A stretch of DNA of 64,000 bases from Phenylobacterium sp. J367 (GCF_024699985.1 NZ_JAJONA010000001.1:4745437-4809436); one strand, 5' to 3'. Shown: positions 1 to 9,657, counted from the stretch's first letter. A program made the numbers and translations. The notes: generated from the sequence alone by a model not told the origin.

Positions 1-989
1 TCCGATTCGGCGCAGGTCCAGCCGCCGTCGGCCCGGAGCTGCGCCATCGCCCGCGCGCCGTCCGACCCCATCCCGGTCATCAGGACGCCGGCCAGCTGCT
101 GGGCCGGCAGCACGCCGCGCGCGCTCTCCATCAGGCGTTCGACGCTCGGATGCCAACGATGGTCGGGGTGGGCCGGGGCCGACAGCGCGAAGATGCCCTC
201 CGCGCGCCGCACCAGGATCATGTCGGCGTCGCCACGGGCGATGTAGACCTTGCCCGGCTCGACGCGCGTCGGCGCCGTCACCTCGGTCACCTCCAGCGCG
301 CAGAGGCCATCGAGCCGCCGCGCCAGCGGCCCCGTGAAGGCGCGCGGCATATGCTGGGCGACGAGGATCGGCCAGGGGAAGTCGGCCGGCAGCGGCGCGA
401 GCAGCGCGTCGAGCGCAGGCGGCCCGCCTGTCGAACAGCCCACCACGACCAGGCCGGCTTCCGACGACGTCGCCGGCCCAGCGACGCCCAGCCGGGCCGG
501 CCGCCGACTGGTGCGGGCCCGGTCGCGCGGCCGCGGCTCCACGGCCGCGGCCAGACTGCTGCGGACCCGCTCGGCCAGCCGGTGGGTCCGCCGGATCCGG
601 GCGCGCGCGGCGGTGCGCACCGTCTCCAGGAGCAGCGGTCCGAAGGCTTCGATCTCCAGCGACATGGCCCGGGACGGCTTGGCGACCACGTCGACCGCGC
701 CGAGCGCCAGAGCCTCCACGGTCTCGGCGGCGCCTTCCGCTGTGAGCGAGGACAGCATGACCACGGGGGTGGGTCGTTCCACCATGATCCGATCCAGGCA
801 GGCCAGCCCGTTGAGCCTCGGCATCTGCACGTCGAGCGTGATCACGTGGGGCTCGAAGGACTTCAGCATCTCGAGCGCCTCGACGCCGTCGCGCGCGAAG
901 GCGACCTCGAAGTCTCCGGCCGCCCGGAACACTTCGGCCAGCAGACGTCGGACCAGCGGCGAGTCGTCGACGACCAGGATGCGGATCAC
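1..989 (-). CDS. cheB: Chemotaxis response regulator protein-glutamate methylesterase CheB (partial, C-terminus off the window)
   Basis: CheB removes methyl groups from chemoreceptor glutamates when phosphorylated. Read on the minus strand, the N-terminal receiver domain begins VIRILVVDDSPLVRRLL, with the phospho-acceptor in HVITLDVQMPRLNG and the conserved lysine in DVVAKPS. After an arginine- and proline-rich linker the esterase domain shows the three catalytic elements: serine in GCSTGG, histidine in QHMP and aspartate in MGSDGA. The start is a GTG overlapping the stop of the upstream CheW gene by 4 bases (GTGA), which indicates translational coupling. The gene runs off the left edge with only the extreme C-terminus missing. 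Confidence 0.93.
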   Translation of the reverse strand, partial: MIRILVVDDSPLVRRLLAEVFRAAGDFEVAFARDGVEALEMLKSFEPHVITLDVQMPRLNGLACLDRIMVERPTPVVMLSSLTAEGAAETVEALALGAVDVVAKPSRAMSLEIEAFGPLLLETVRTAARARIRRTHRLAERVRSSLAAAVEPRPRDRARTSRRPARLGVAGPATSSEAGLVVVGCSTGGPPALDALLAPLPADFPWPILVAQHMPRAFTGPLARRLDGLCALEVTEVTAPTRVEPGKVYIARGDADMILVRRAEGIFALSAPAHPDHRWHPSVERLMESARGVLPAQQLAGVLMTGMGSDGARAMAQLRADGGWTCAES

Positions 990-2413
990 GGGCCGGCCGA
1001 CGCCTCGCGCACGAGGTCGGCGATCAGGTCGGCCTCCGCCCGCTCCAGCAGGGCCTGCGGATCGACCACCAGCAAGACGCGCCCCTTGTCGTCAAGCCGG
1101 ACCACGCGATCGAACACCTGGCCGGAACCGGCGAGCTCGGGCGCCTTTCCCAGAAGTTCCTCGCGGACCTCCAGGATTTCGGTCACGGCGTCGACCGCGA
1201 AACCGGCGACAAGGTCGCCCAGGCGGCAGACCACGACCCGGGGCCGGCCGGCCGGCGCCGCCGCTTCGACGCCGAACCGCTGGCGCTGGGCGATGACCGG
1301 GATCACCGCGCCGCGGAGCGCCATAACCCCCAGCACATAGGCCGGCGCCCTCGGCAGACGCGAGAGCGTATCGGGCATGGGGGCGACTTCCTCCACCTGC
1401 TCGATCGGCAGGCCGTAGGCCTCGTCGCCAAGGGTGAAGATCAGGAGCTTGCGCACGGCGGTCGGCACGGCGCCCTCGGTCGTCGCTTCCATGGCCTTGG
1501 CCCTCCGACCGTCTTCCAGGATCTGCGCCACGCTCGCTTCGCGGAACAGCCGCTCGGGCGTCAGCACCGAAACCAGCCGCCCGCCGGGCAGGCGCAGCAT
1601 GGAGTCGACCTGAGCTTCGCCGGCCGCGCGGTTCAGGACCCGAGGCACCGGGCCGAGCGCGTCCGGCGGCGCGCGCAGGATGGAGGTCAGGCGGTCCACG
1701 ACGAGGCCGATAAGCGCGTCGCCCAGCACCGCCACGATCACCCGTGAGCCCGGGCCAGGCGGCTGCGGCGGCAGGCCGAGCAGGACGGCCGTGGACACCA
1801 GCGGCAACAGCGCCCCGCGCAGGGTCGTGACGCCGAGCATCGCCCCGTCGGTCCGCGGCAGCGCCGAGATCTCCGGCGGGAGGGCCAGCACCTCGCGCGC
1901 CTGTTCCAGTGGCAGGGCATAGGGTTGGCCCGCCAGTTCGAAGCCGAGCAGAGCCAGCTCCGCGGCGGCGCTCGACGCCTCTGGCGCGGCGCCGCCCTGG
2001 CCGCCGCCCGTCCGGGCGCGCGACCGGCTCAGGCCGGCGAACGCCGCCTCCAGCATCGTATCGAGCGCCAGAATCCGAGCCTCGCCCTCGTCGGTGAGCA
2101 GCAGGGCGCCAGGCTCGGCATAGCCGTCGGCGAGTCCCGTCACCTCATCCACCGCCAGACCCAGCGGCGGCGTGCCGCTCAGCACCACGAGCCGGCGACC
2201 GGCGGCGTCCCCGCCTGGGACGTCGAGAAGGGAGTCCAGCGCCACCACCGGCAGCACCTGGCCGCGCAGGCTGGTCACGCCCGCCACCGCCGCCGGAGCG
2301 TGGGGCACTCGCGTCACCGGGGGCGGACGCACCACCTCCGTCACGTCGGCCGCGGCCACCGCCAGGCGCCGGTCGCCGACGCGGAAGGTGAGGAGCGCCC
2401 GGTCGGGCGACAT
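986..2413 (-). CDS. CheW-like coupling protein with three tandem CheW domains
   Basis: A 475-residue soluble protein made of three CheW folds, each beginning with a recognisable strand: LLTFRVGDRRLAVAAADV (about residue 7), LALLGFELAGQPYALPL (about 155) and KLLIFTLGDEAYGLPIEQV (about 320). All three have the CheW signature near GVTSLRG, GVTTLRG or GVMALRG. CheW links chemoreceptors to the kinase CheA; a single chain with three domains would scaffold several contacts. The start at MSPDRALL follows a GAGGGAG ribosome site and sits 5 bases after the receptor stop. An upstream in-frame extension is arginine-rich wrong-frame sequence and was rejected. It lies between mcp and cheB in one operon. 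Confidence 0.9.
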   Translation of the reverse strand: MSPDRALLTFRVGDRRLAVAAADVTEVVRPPPVTRVPHAPAAVAGVTSLRGQVLPVVALDSLLDVPGGDAAGRRLVVLSGTPPLGLAVDEVTGLADGYAEPGALLLTDEGEARILALDTMLEAAFAGLSRSRARTGGGQGGAAPEASSAAAELALLGFELAGQPYALPLEQAREVLALPPEISALPRTDGAMLGVTTLRGALLPLVSTAVLLGLPPQPPGPGSRVIVAVLGDALIGLVVDRLTSILRAPPDALGPVPRVLNRAAGEAQVDSMLRLPGGRLVSVLTPERLFREASVAQILEDGRRAKAMEATTEGAVPTAVRKLLIFTLGDEAYGLPIEQVEEVAPMPDTLSRLPRAPAYVLGVMALRGAVIPVIAQRQRFGVEAAAPAGRPRVVVCRLGDLVAGFAVDAVTEILEVREELLGKAPELAGSGQVFDRVVRLDDKGRVLLVVDPQALLERAEADLIADLVREASAGP

Positions 2414-2418
2414 CTCCC

Positions 2419-4350
2419 TCAAGCCTCTTCTGTCTGCAGGGCGTCGGCGAGTTCCGCGATCTCTTCGATGGCGCCGGCGAGATCCTCCGCGCCGCGCGCC
2501 TGCTGCCGAGCGGCAGCGGCGCATTGGGCCGCCGCGCCGCCGGCTTGCTCCGCGGCCGAGGCGATCTGCTGCATCCCGGCCGCGACCTCGCCCGACGAAC
2601 GGGTGATCGCGCCAGACGCCGTCACCGTCTCGTCGGCGGCGCCGCGCACGACGTCCACCTCCTGAACGACGGTGGCGAGCCGCTCGCCGATCGCGGCATT
2701 CTTCGCCACCTCCGCCTCCATCGCCAGGGCGCCCTGGTCGAGGTCCCGCCGCACGGCGGCGATCTGGGACTGCAGCGCGCGGACCACGTCCTTCACCCGG
2801 TCGGCGTTCTCCGCGGATCTGCGCGCGAGCGTCCTGATGTCGCCCGAGACGGTGGCGAAGCCGAGGCCCGCCTCGCCCGCCCTCGCCGCCTCCACGGCCC
2901 CGGAGACCGCCAGCATGGTCGTCTGAACCGCGATCAGGGAAATCGCGTCCACCAGCTTGTCGATCCGGTGGCCGGCGTCTTCGAGCGACGCCGCCCGGGC
3001 GGAGCCGTCACGGGTGTCCTGCAGGGCTGCGCCGACCCCGTCGATCATAGCCGCGATTGCGGAGCGGCCCTCGTCCAATCCCCGCTGAACGGCGTCCACG
3101 CCCTCGAGCGCGTGCGTCGCCGCCTCGCGGGTTCTGGCCGCCGATCGCTCGATCTGGGCCATGGCGGCGCTGGCCTGCTGGGTCGCGGCAGCCTGGCCCT
3201 GGGCGCCCGGCTGATCTGGTCGATGGCGACCAGGATCTCTGCGGCGGCCGAAGAGAGCTCCTGCACCGCGGCCGACAACTCCTCCGCCGCGGCCGCGACC
3301 TCGACGCTGCGGACCCGGTTCTGGCCTTCGTCCTGCAGGGCCTCGGCCATCTCGGCGAGCACATGGGCCGTGCGATCGCTCTCCTCCAGCGCGCCCGCCT
3401 GCTGCTGAACGGCGCGCTGGGCCTCGGCGGCGGCGGCGGACTGCTCCTCCGCGGCGCTGGAGATGGTCTCCGCGCCCCGTTGCGCCTCACGGGCCGCGCC
3501 GTCGGCCTCGACCGCAGCGAGGGAGGATGTCCTGCGCCCCATCGACCAGGGCCGCCATACGGGTGCGGATGCCGATCAGCGTCTCGGAAACGGCAGCGCC
3601 GGCCGCGGATCCGGCGGCAGCGCGCGTGGCCGCGTCGCGGATCGTCTGGGCGAGCAGGCGCACGTCCTGAAGGATCTCGCCGGCCAAGACGCCCACATCG
3701 CGCGAGCGGCGTTCGGCCGTTTCGGCGAGCGCGCGAACCTCGTCCGCCACGACGGCGAAGCCGCGCCCATGGTCGCCGGCGCGGGCGGCTTCCAGGGCGG
3801 CGTTCAGCGCCAGCAGGCTGGTCTGGTCGGACATGTCGGCGACCGCCGCGGTGATCTCGCCGATCGCGGCGGCCTGCGCTTCGAGCGCGGCGACGACCTC
3901 GACCGAGGCGAGCTGCCGCTCGGCGTTGGCCTTCACGGCGGCGACGGACGCGTCCGCCTGAGCGACGGTCTCCGTGACAAGGGTCTGCAGGGTCTCGATA
4001 CGGCGGCGCGACTCGTCGGCCCGCTCGCGGGCCTGGGCGAAACCCGCGGCCAGCGCGCCGACCGCGATCAGCGATCCATGGCTCGCCTTGGCGGCCTCTT
4101 CGGCGGCGCTGGAAATCTGTTCCAGGGCGCGCCGCAGTTCCTCGGCGGCGGAGGCCGACTGGGCGATGCCGCTGGCCAGTTCCTGGGTCGCGGCGCCGAT
4201 GCGCTCGGCGGCGGTGTTTGCGCGGACATGCCGGACGCGCTTGCGGGGCGCAGGCGGCGCAGGCGCAGGCGCAGGCGCAGGTTTCGGCGGCTCCGCGGCC
4301 TCAGGCCGCCCGACCTTCTTGGCCAAGGTTGAACGCTTCACCAGCGCCAT
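2419..4350 (-). CDS. Methyl-accepting chemotaxis protein, soluble, with two signalling hairpin segments (two apparent frame breaks)
   Basis: A reconstructed receptor of about 640 residues starting MALVKRSTLAKK, with a Pro/Ala/Lys-rich N-terminus and no membrane segment, so probably cytoplasmic. It contains two MCP-type hairpin tips: DQTSLLALNAALEAARAGD with GRGFAVVADEVRALAE in the first half, and a weaker TTMLAVSGAVEAARAGEAG with GLGFATVSGDIRTLARRS in the second. The rest is alanine- and glutamate-rich coiled coil. The reading frame changes near 3521-3530 and near 3206-3208. Adding or removing one base at each site restores an uninterrupted coiled coil, so I read these as indel errors and not as three genes. 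It is the first gene of the mcp-cheW-cheB operon. Confidence 0.8.
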
Positions 4351-4499
4351 TACACGATCCCCCGCGTCCCCCGACGCCGCTGAATGGAGCCCGCGACGGC
4401 GCGCGGTCCAAGGTCCGCGCAACAAGCCCCTCAAGTTCGGGAAACTCAAGCTCCGCCGTAAAGTTCCCCGCTCGTCACGAATTCAGGCGGCGCTCCGGC

Positions 4500-5297
4500 T
4501 CAGGCGGTCTTACTGACCCCGCCCGCCTCCGCGATCGCGAACGCCTGGGCGACGAGCCGCGCCGTGCCGAAGACGCTCATGAAGGCGATGTCCGCCGCAT
4601 CGCGCCCGGCGGCGACCCGGACCAGCCCACTGACCGGCGCCTTTCCCGTCGGGTCGACGAGCCACCACCGGTCGCCCAGGTAGACCTCGGCGACGGCGTG
4701 CAGGTCGGGCGGCTCCAGCCTCCAGGCATAGGCGCTGACGGCGCGGGCCGGGATGTCGCTGGCCCGGCAGATCGAGATCGCCAGGTGGGCGAAGTCCCGG
4801 CACACCCCCGCCCGGTCGACAAAGGTGTCGAGCGCCGTTGTGCCGGAGTTGCTGACGCCAGGCTGGTAGTCCAGATGCCGCCCGATCCAGTCCACCATCG
4901 CGGCCACCCGGGCGCCGCCCGAGAGGGTCCCGAACTCGCGCGCGGCGAAGCGCTCGAAGCGGTCCGATGGGCAGAACCGGCTGGGTCGCAGATAGGCCAG
5001 GGCGTCATGCGGCAGGTCGCGGATCGCCACCTGCCCGGCGTCCTGGTAGGCGCCATCCTCGCGCTGCACGTCGACCGTCGCCGCGTACTGGATGCGGACG
5101 CGTCCGGCGGTGTCGAGAACGGCCCGCCGCTCGCCGGCCCCGTCGTCGTCCAATCGCGCGACCGCCGCGTCGGGATCGATGGTGAGCGTTTCGCTGACAA
5201 CCAACTGGTCCGGCCCCTGGGCGGCCTCGATCAGCAGCAGCGTCTCGCACCGGATCGGGAAGTCGTAGGTCAGGTCCGCGAGGATGTCGAAGCGCAT
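4500..5297 (-). CDS. Transglutaminase-like (cysteine-protease fold) family protein
   Basis: A 265-residue protein of the bacterial transglutaminase-like superfamily. The catalytic triad is visible: cysteine in AGVCRDFAHL, histidine in DLHAVAEV and aspartate in WLVDPTG. The N-terminal beta region (MRFDILADLTYDFPIRCETLLLIEA) is typical of the family. Such proteins usually act as cysteine proteases or amidases; the substrate cannot be read from sequence. I start at MRFDIL because the five codons before it add nothing family-like. It shares the strand of the chemotaxis operon but is separated by 149 bases and need not be co-transcribed with it. Confidence 0.85.
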   Translation of the reverse strand: MRFDILADLTYDFPIRCETLLLIEAAQGPDQLVVSETLTIDPDAAVARLDDDGAGERRAVLDTAGRVRIQYAATVDVQREDGAYQDAGQVAIRDLPHDALAYLRPSRFCPSDRFERFAAREFGTLSGGARVAAMVDWIGRHLDYQPGVSNSGTTALDTFVDRAGVCRDFAHLAISICRASDIPARAVSAYAWRLEPPDLHAVAEVYLGDRWWLVDPTGKAPVSGLVRVAAGRDAADIAFMSVFGTARLVAQAFAIAEAGGVSKTA

Positions 5298-5405
5298 GCT
5301 GAGCCAACGCACCGGACTGGCCGCCGATCCCTGCGGTCACAGAGATGAGGCGGCGAACCGACGGCCCGAGCGAACCCGCCTCTAGCTATCCGCCGAAATG
5401 GCGAT

Positions 5406-5421
5406 ACTTTGATATCTAACG
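5406..5421. promoter_or_regulatory. Palindromic operator, site 1 of 7
   Basis: The sequence ACTTTGATATCTAACG matches the cluster consensus ACTTAGATATCTAAGT, and lies 16-31 bases before the GTG start of the NADP-dependent oxidoreductase. The two-fold symmetry and AT-rich core in very GC-rich DNA suit a MarR-type repressor site. Which of the three MarR proteins binds it is unknown. Confidence 0.6.
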
Positions 5422-5436
5422 AATTGGAGGGAGCCC

Positions 5437-6429
5437 GTGCGCAAGACCGTTGTCCGGCTGAGGGCCCGCCCCTCCGGCCTGCCGCAGGCAAGCGACTGGG
5501 ACATCCGCCAGGAGGAGGTCGCGGCGCCGAGCGACGGCGAGGTCCTGGTCGCGGTCCGCTATGTCTCGGTCTCGCCCTCGCTGCGCAACCAGATGGAGGC
5601 CGGCGGCGCCTATCTGCCGCCGCTGCAGCTTGGCGACACGCCGCGGGCCCGGGCGGTCGGCGAGGTGCTGGAAAGCCGCTCTCCGGACTACGCCCCCGGC
5701 GACCATGTGGAGGGCCTGCTGGGCGTCCAGAGTCACTTCACCGGCCCCACGACCACGCTGATGAAGGTCGATCCCGCGGTCGCGCCCCTGCCCCGCTACC
5801 TCGGGGCGCTCGGCATGACCGGCTTTACCGCCTATTTCGGCCTGCTGGATATCGGGCAGCCGAAGCCGGGCGAGACGGTCGTGGTCTCCGCGGCGGCGGG
5901 GGCGGTGGGCAGCATCGCCGGCCAGATCGCCAGGGTGAAAGGGTGCCGCGTCATCGGCATCGCCGGCGGGCCCGAGAAGTGCGCCCACGTGGTCCGCGAC
6001 CTGGGCTTCGACGACTGCATCGACTATCGCGACGGCCGGCTGAGCGAGCGGCTGGCCCAGGCCGCGCCCAAGGGCGTCGACGTCTTCTTCGACAACGTCG
6101 GCGGCGAGGTGCTGGACGAGGTGCTGCTGCATCTCGCCTTCAAGGCGCGGATCCCGCTCTGCGGCGGGATCGCCCATTACAACGCCGTGGGCCAGTTCGG
6201 CCTGAAGAACCACCTGAAGCTCCTCGAGACACGCGGCCGGATGGAGGGCTTCTCGGTCTACGACTACGGCCCCCGCCACCTCGAAGCCCGCGACGCGCTG
6301 GCGGCCTGGCTGGCCGACGGCTCGATCGTCACGCACGAGCATGTCGAGGACGGGCTGGTGCGGTTTCCCGAGGTTCTGAGGCTGCTGTTCGGCGGCGGCC
6401 AGGTTGGCAAACTCATGGTGAGGGTCTGA
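5437..6429 (+). CDS. NADP-dependent oxidoreductase, zinc-independent medium-chain family
   Basis: A 330-residue enzyme of the leukotriene-B4 12-hydroxydehydrogenase / prostaglandin-reductase branch of the MDR superfamily, which reduces activated C=C bonds with NADPH. The nucleotide-binding turn is AAAGAVGSIAGQIARVKGC, and FFDNVGGEVLDE is a typical family motif. There are no zinc-ligand cysteines. It starts at GTG after GGAGGGA with good spacing and sits directly behind operator site 1. It is followed 5 bases later by a DUF3237 gene, so the two form an operon. In a catabolic cluster it may reduce an unsaturated intermediate, but the substrate is not inferable. Confidence 0.9.
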   Translation: MRKTVVRLRARPSGLPQASDWDIRQEEVAAPSDGEVLVAVRYVSVSPSLRNQMEAGGAYLPPLQLGDTPRARAVGEVLESRSPDYAPGDHVEGLLGVQSHFTGPTTTLMKVDPAVAPLPRYLGALGMTGFTAYFGLLDIGQPKPGETVVVSAAAGAVGSIAGQIARVKGCRVIGIAGGPEKCAHVVRDLGFDDCIDYRDGRLSERLAQAAPKGVDVFFDNVGGEVLDEVLLHLAFKARIPLCGGIAHYNAVGQFGLKNHLKLLETRGRMEGFSVYDYGPRHLEARDALAAWLADGSIVTHEHVEDGLVRFPEVLRLLFGGGQVGKLMVRV

Positions 6430-6434
6430 AGAGG

Positions 6435-6932
6435 ATGAGCGAGTTGGATTTCGGCGGCCGGAGCCTGAAGAGCGAGCCCCTGTGCGTCGCCGCGTTCGAG
6501 GTGGGGGACATCATGGCGCTCGGGCCCTCGCCGTTCCGCAACCGGCGTGTGGGCTATGTGACCGGCGGCCGGTTCGAGGGCCCGCGCCTGACCGGCGACA
6601 TCCTGCCGGGCGGCGGCAACTGGCCTGAGAGCGGGACCGCTGTGGACGGGGCGGCGCTGGGGACCTTCGACGCCCGCTCCGTCTGGAGGACCGACGACGG
6701 GGCGGTGATCTATGTGACCTACACCGGCCGCAGCGTGGTGCCGGCCGACGTCGGCGCGGCGTTCCGCGACCCGGCCAAGCCGGAAGTGGACCCCAGCCGC
6801 TATTCGATCCGCGTGGCCTTCGTCTTCGAGACCGGGGACCCGCGCTACGACTGGCTGAACGGCCTGCTGGCGGTGGGTTGCGGCGAGCGGGTCGAGGGCG
6901 GCGTCCGTCACTACATCCACGCCATCGGCTGA
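6435..6932 (+). CDS. DUF3237 domain-containing protein
   Basis: A 165-residue soluble protein beginning MSELDFGGRSLKSEPLCVAAF. The body matches DUF3237, including VDGAALGTFDARSVWRTDDGAVIYVTY and the ending YDWLNGLLAVGCGERVEGGVRHYIHAI. The family is a small beta-barrel of unproven biochemical function, often found beside aromatic-degradation genes, as here. It follows the oxidoreductase by 5 bases and is probably co-transcribed from the operator-site-1 promoter. Confidence 0.85.
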   Translation: MSELDFGGRSLKSEPLCVAAFEVGDIMALGPSPFRNRRVGYVTGGRFEGPRLTGDILPGGGNWPESGTAVDGAALGTFDARSVWRTDDGAVIYVTYTGRSVVPADVGAAFRDPAKPEVDPSRYSIRVAFVFETGDPRYDWLNGLLAVGCGERVEGGVRHYIHAIG

Positions 6933-6948
6933 CCGCTTCCGGAGCCGG

Positions 6949-7417
6949 CTATTCCGAGGGCTCCGCCGACAGGCGCCGCGCCTCGGCGGCCAGGTTGTCG
7001 GCCACCTTCTGGAGCACCGCCAGGCAGGTCGCGAGGTCCGCCTCCGACACCCCAGCGGCCGCGACGCGGTTGATTCCGATCGCGATCGGGATGAGCTCGT
7101 GCTCCAGCGCCCGGGCGCGCGGGGTCAGGGAAACGTTGATCTTGCGCCGGTCGTCGGCATTGCGGACGCGCTTGATCAGGCCCAGCCGGTCCATGGCCGA
7201 CAGCACGGTCACGGCGGTCGGCTCGGTGACGTTGGTGAGCTGCGCCAGCCGCTTCTGGGTGACGCCGTCCTCGGTCCAGAGCGCCCTCAGGAAGTACCAG
7301 AAGCCGCTGGAGAAGCCCTCGCGGGCGAGGCGCGCGTTCAGCACACGGTCGAACGCGCGATGGCAGCGGCGGACCTGGAAGCCGAGGCTCCGGTCGGGGG
7401 GGGAGCATCGTCTCCAT
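6949..7417 (-). CDS. MarR-family transcriptional regulator A (one frame break at a G8 run)
   Basis: A winged-helix regulator of about 155 residues. The frame with FWYFLRALWTEDGVTQKRLA, the recognition-helix region EPTAVTVLSAMDRLGLIKR and the wing NADDRRKINVSLT is clear MarR. Its true N-terminus (DRSLGFQVRRCHRAFDRVLNARL) lies in frame with METM only if the eight-base G run at 7396-7403 (C8 on the coding strand) has the wrong length. The start overlaps the stop of the decarboxylase-like gene (ATGA), so it is the last gene of the operon running leftward from 9570. It is a candidate regulator of the shared palindrome and probably responds to an aromatic ligand. Confidence 0.85.
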
Positions 7418-8409
7418 CAGATCTTGAACGTCTCGAAGGTTTCCGGGGCGAAGAGCTCGTCGGGCTGCAGGCGCCGCGACGAGAGGCCCTGCTCGTAGTG
7501 GTAGCGCAGAAAGGTGTCCAGCACGCTGCGGTTACGCGCGAAGCCGTAGGGCCACCAGTCGTCGCCCAGCTCGGCGCGGGCTTCCTCCACCGCGGCGACC
7601 TGCCAGGGCAGCATGGTCGTGTGCGCCGAGGTGACGGCGAGGTTGTCGTAGGTGATCGCCTGCGCCGCGCTGAACGCCTTGAACAGCGACTGGGCGATCC
7701 AGCGGTTGGCCTCGTAGACCTCCCGGCGGATCGCGACCACGTGCATGATCGGGAAGATGCCGGTTCGCCGGAAGTAGGCCTTCTCCACCTCGACGAAGTT
7801 CGGGAACAGGCGCTTCACGTCGTCAGGGCGGGAATAGAAGGTCGAGGGCGTGCGGGCGGTATGCAGCGCGTCGATTTCGCCGTCCGCGAGCATCTGGGCC
7901 AGCGTCTGTTCCGGCCCGATGGGCGTGACCTTGAACTTCGGCGGAAGGTTCAGCTTCAGCTTCTCGTCGCGCCCGGGCTCCTCCTCGCCGCCGGTGAAGT
8001 AGTGCTGGCCGGCCGGGTCGACGCCATACTCGTCGGCGAGGATGCCGCGGATCCAGACCGGCGCGGTCATCTGGTACTCCGGCACCCCGAAGCGCTTGCC
8101 GGCGAGGTCCGCCGGTTCGCGGATGCCACTCTTCGCCGAGACGAAGATGCAGGAGTGGCGGAAGAACCGCGACGGGAACACCGGGATGGCGATGAACGCC
8201 GGGTTCTCCCGCGTCAGCGAGACGCAGTAGGACGACAGCGACATCTCGGCCACGTCGAACTCCCGGTTCCGCAGCATCCGGAAGAAGGTCTCCTCCACGT
8301 GCAGCGGCAGGAAGTTGAGGTCGATGCCTTCCGGCTGGACGCGGCCGTCGGCGAGCGCCCGCGTGCGGTCGTAGTCCCAGCAGGCCAGGGTCAGCCGGAG
8401 TTTGCTCAT
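7417..8409 (-). CDS. 4,5-dihydroxyphthalate decarboxylase-like protein (Pht5 family)
   Basis: A 330-residue intact protein with the periplasmic-binding-protein-like fold used by 4,5-dihydroxyphthalate decarboxylase. The opening LRLTLACWDYDRTRALADGR is characteristic, followed by FDVAEMSLSSYCVSLTRE and DLAGKRFGVPEYQMTAPVWIRG. There is no signal peptide, which favours a cytoplasmic enzyme over a transporter binding protein. The ATG sits in a 4-base overlap with the upstream dehydrogenase stop. With the neighbouring Pht4-like and Pht3-like genes it could complete oxidation and decarboxylation of a phthalate-type acid, but the family is broad and other dihydroxybenzoate substrates are possible. 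Confidence 0.82.
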   Translation of the reverse strand: MSKLRLTLACWDYDRTRALADGRVQPEGIDLNFLPLHVEETFFRMLRNREFDVAEMSLSSYCVSLTRENPAFIAIPVFPSRFFRHSCIFVSAKSGIREPADLAGKRFGVPEYQMTAPVWIRGILADEYGVDPAGQHYFTGGEEEPGRDEKLKLNLPPKFKVTPIGPEQTLAQMLADGEIDALHTARTPSTFYSRPDDVKRLFPNFVEVEKAYFRRTGIFPIMHVVAIRREVYEANRWIAQSLFKAFSAAQAITYDNLAVTSAHTTMLPWQVAAVEEARAELGDDWWPYGFARNRSVLDTFLRYHYEQGLSSRRLQPDELFAPETFETFKI

Positions 8410-9570
8410 GTCGCGTTCCAGGTTTCGGTGATGTCGATCTCGCGGCCTTCGGCGGCCGAGCGGAGGATGGCGAGGCAGACGGCGAGGTTCTCCGCCCCCC
8501 AGGCGCCGGAATGCAGTGGCGGGCGGCCCTCAACGACGGCGGCCCAGAGCTCGTCGATCACGCCGTGCCGCGTCGCCGGCCCCACCGGGACCTCGACGGT
8601 GCGACGCTCTGTCGGACCGTAGACCTCGACGCCGGTGGCCGTGAGCCGCAGGTCGCCGCGCTCGCAGGCGACAATGGCCAGGCCGAAATGTTCGTGGCCC
8701 ACGGGCCGGGCGCGCGCCCGGCGCGGTCCCATAGGCCCGGGCGGCCTTCAGCTCCTCCTCCGGCACGCTCTGCAGGCGCCGGCGCGCGACCGCATAGGCC
8801 GCAGGATCCTTCGCGACGCCCGTCTCGCCCACCCAGCCCATCAGGGCGTCGGTGTCGTAGCGGCCGTAGCCGGAATAGGTCAGGGCCGCCGACCCGCCGC
8901 CCTCGAAGGTCAGGAAGGCCTGGTACGCGCCCTCGGTCGGCCGCGCCGGGTCCCAGGCGCCCACGGTGGCCCGGACGCTCCGCACGGGCGCGTCCATCAG
9001 CCGCCGGACCACGTCAACCTGGTGCGCCGCCTGGCTGAACACCACGCCGCCGCCCTGGGCGGTCTCCAGCTCGGCCGGCCGCCGTGGCCGATAGAGAAAG
9101 TCGGTGAAGGTGGTGAGCGTGACCATCCGCGGCCGCCCGAGCTCGCCGGACGCGATCAGGTCGGCGGCGGCGGCCACCGGCGGGTCGAAGCCGTGGCTCG
9201 GCCCCACCACGAGGGCCACGCCCGCCGCCTCGGCCGCCTGCGTCATCGCCCGGCAGTCGGCGACGCTGAGCGCCATCGGCTTCTCGACCAGCACGGCGAG
9301 GCCCTGCCTCGCCGCGGCGATCGCCAGCTCCGCGTGGCTCTCATGAGGGGTGGCGATGTAGACCGCGTTCAGGCCGCCTGAGCGATAGAGCGCGTCCGCG
9401 GTGTCGAAGGCCGCAACACCGAACTCCGATTCGAACGCGGCGCGGGCTTCCGCGCGCGGGTCCGCCGCGCCGGCCACGACCACGCGCGGGTCGGCGACCA
9501 GGGTTGGCCGGGTCAGGTCGAACCCGCGGCTCAGACCCACCACGCCGAGACGGAGCACACGCCCGGACAT
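8406..9570 (-). CDS. Gfo/Idh/MocA-family oxidoreductase, Pht4-like (one frame break)
   Basis: An NAD(P)-dependent dehydrogenase of about 387 residues: Rossmann start VLRLGVVGLSRGFDLTRP, then AVYIATPHESHAELA and the hallmark EKPMALSVADC. The C-terminal domain includes GGVVFSQAAHQVDVVRRL. The frame changes near 8728-8730 (a CCC run), after which the protein ends LWAAVVEGRPPLHSGAWGAENLAVC and ITETWNAT. A one-base correction joins the parts. Known relatives oxidise cis-dihydrodiols such as 4,5-dihydro-4,5-dihydroxyphthalate, which fits the adjacent Rieske oxygenase and decarboxylase-like genes. It is the first gene of the leftward operon and diverges from the oxygenase. Confidence 0.83.
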
Positions 9571-9641
9571 ACGCTGCGGCAACCCCCCTCAACCCTTCGT
9601 GGCGCCGGCCGCTGGACAGCGGCCACGTCCCTCCATAAAAT

Positions 9642-9657
9642 ACTTCGATATCTAAGT
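9642..9657. promoter_or_regulatory. Palindromic operator, site 2 of 7
   Basis: ACTTCGATATCTAAGT is nearly perfectly symmetric (15 of 16 positions match the consensus). It lies in the 105-bp gap between the divergently transcribed dehydrogenase (start 9570) and Rieske oxygenase (start 9676), ending 18 bases before the oxygenase ATG, where a bound repressor would block that promoter. Confidence 0.65.

Noticed and set aside
150..1340. Plus-strand frames over the left edge
   Set aside because: Shadows of cheB and the CheW gene, rich in arginine and without family motifs.
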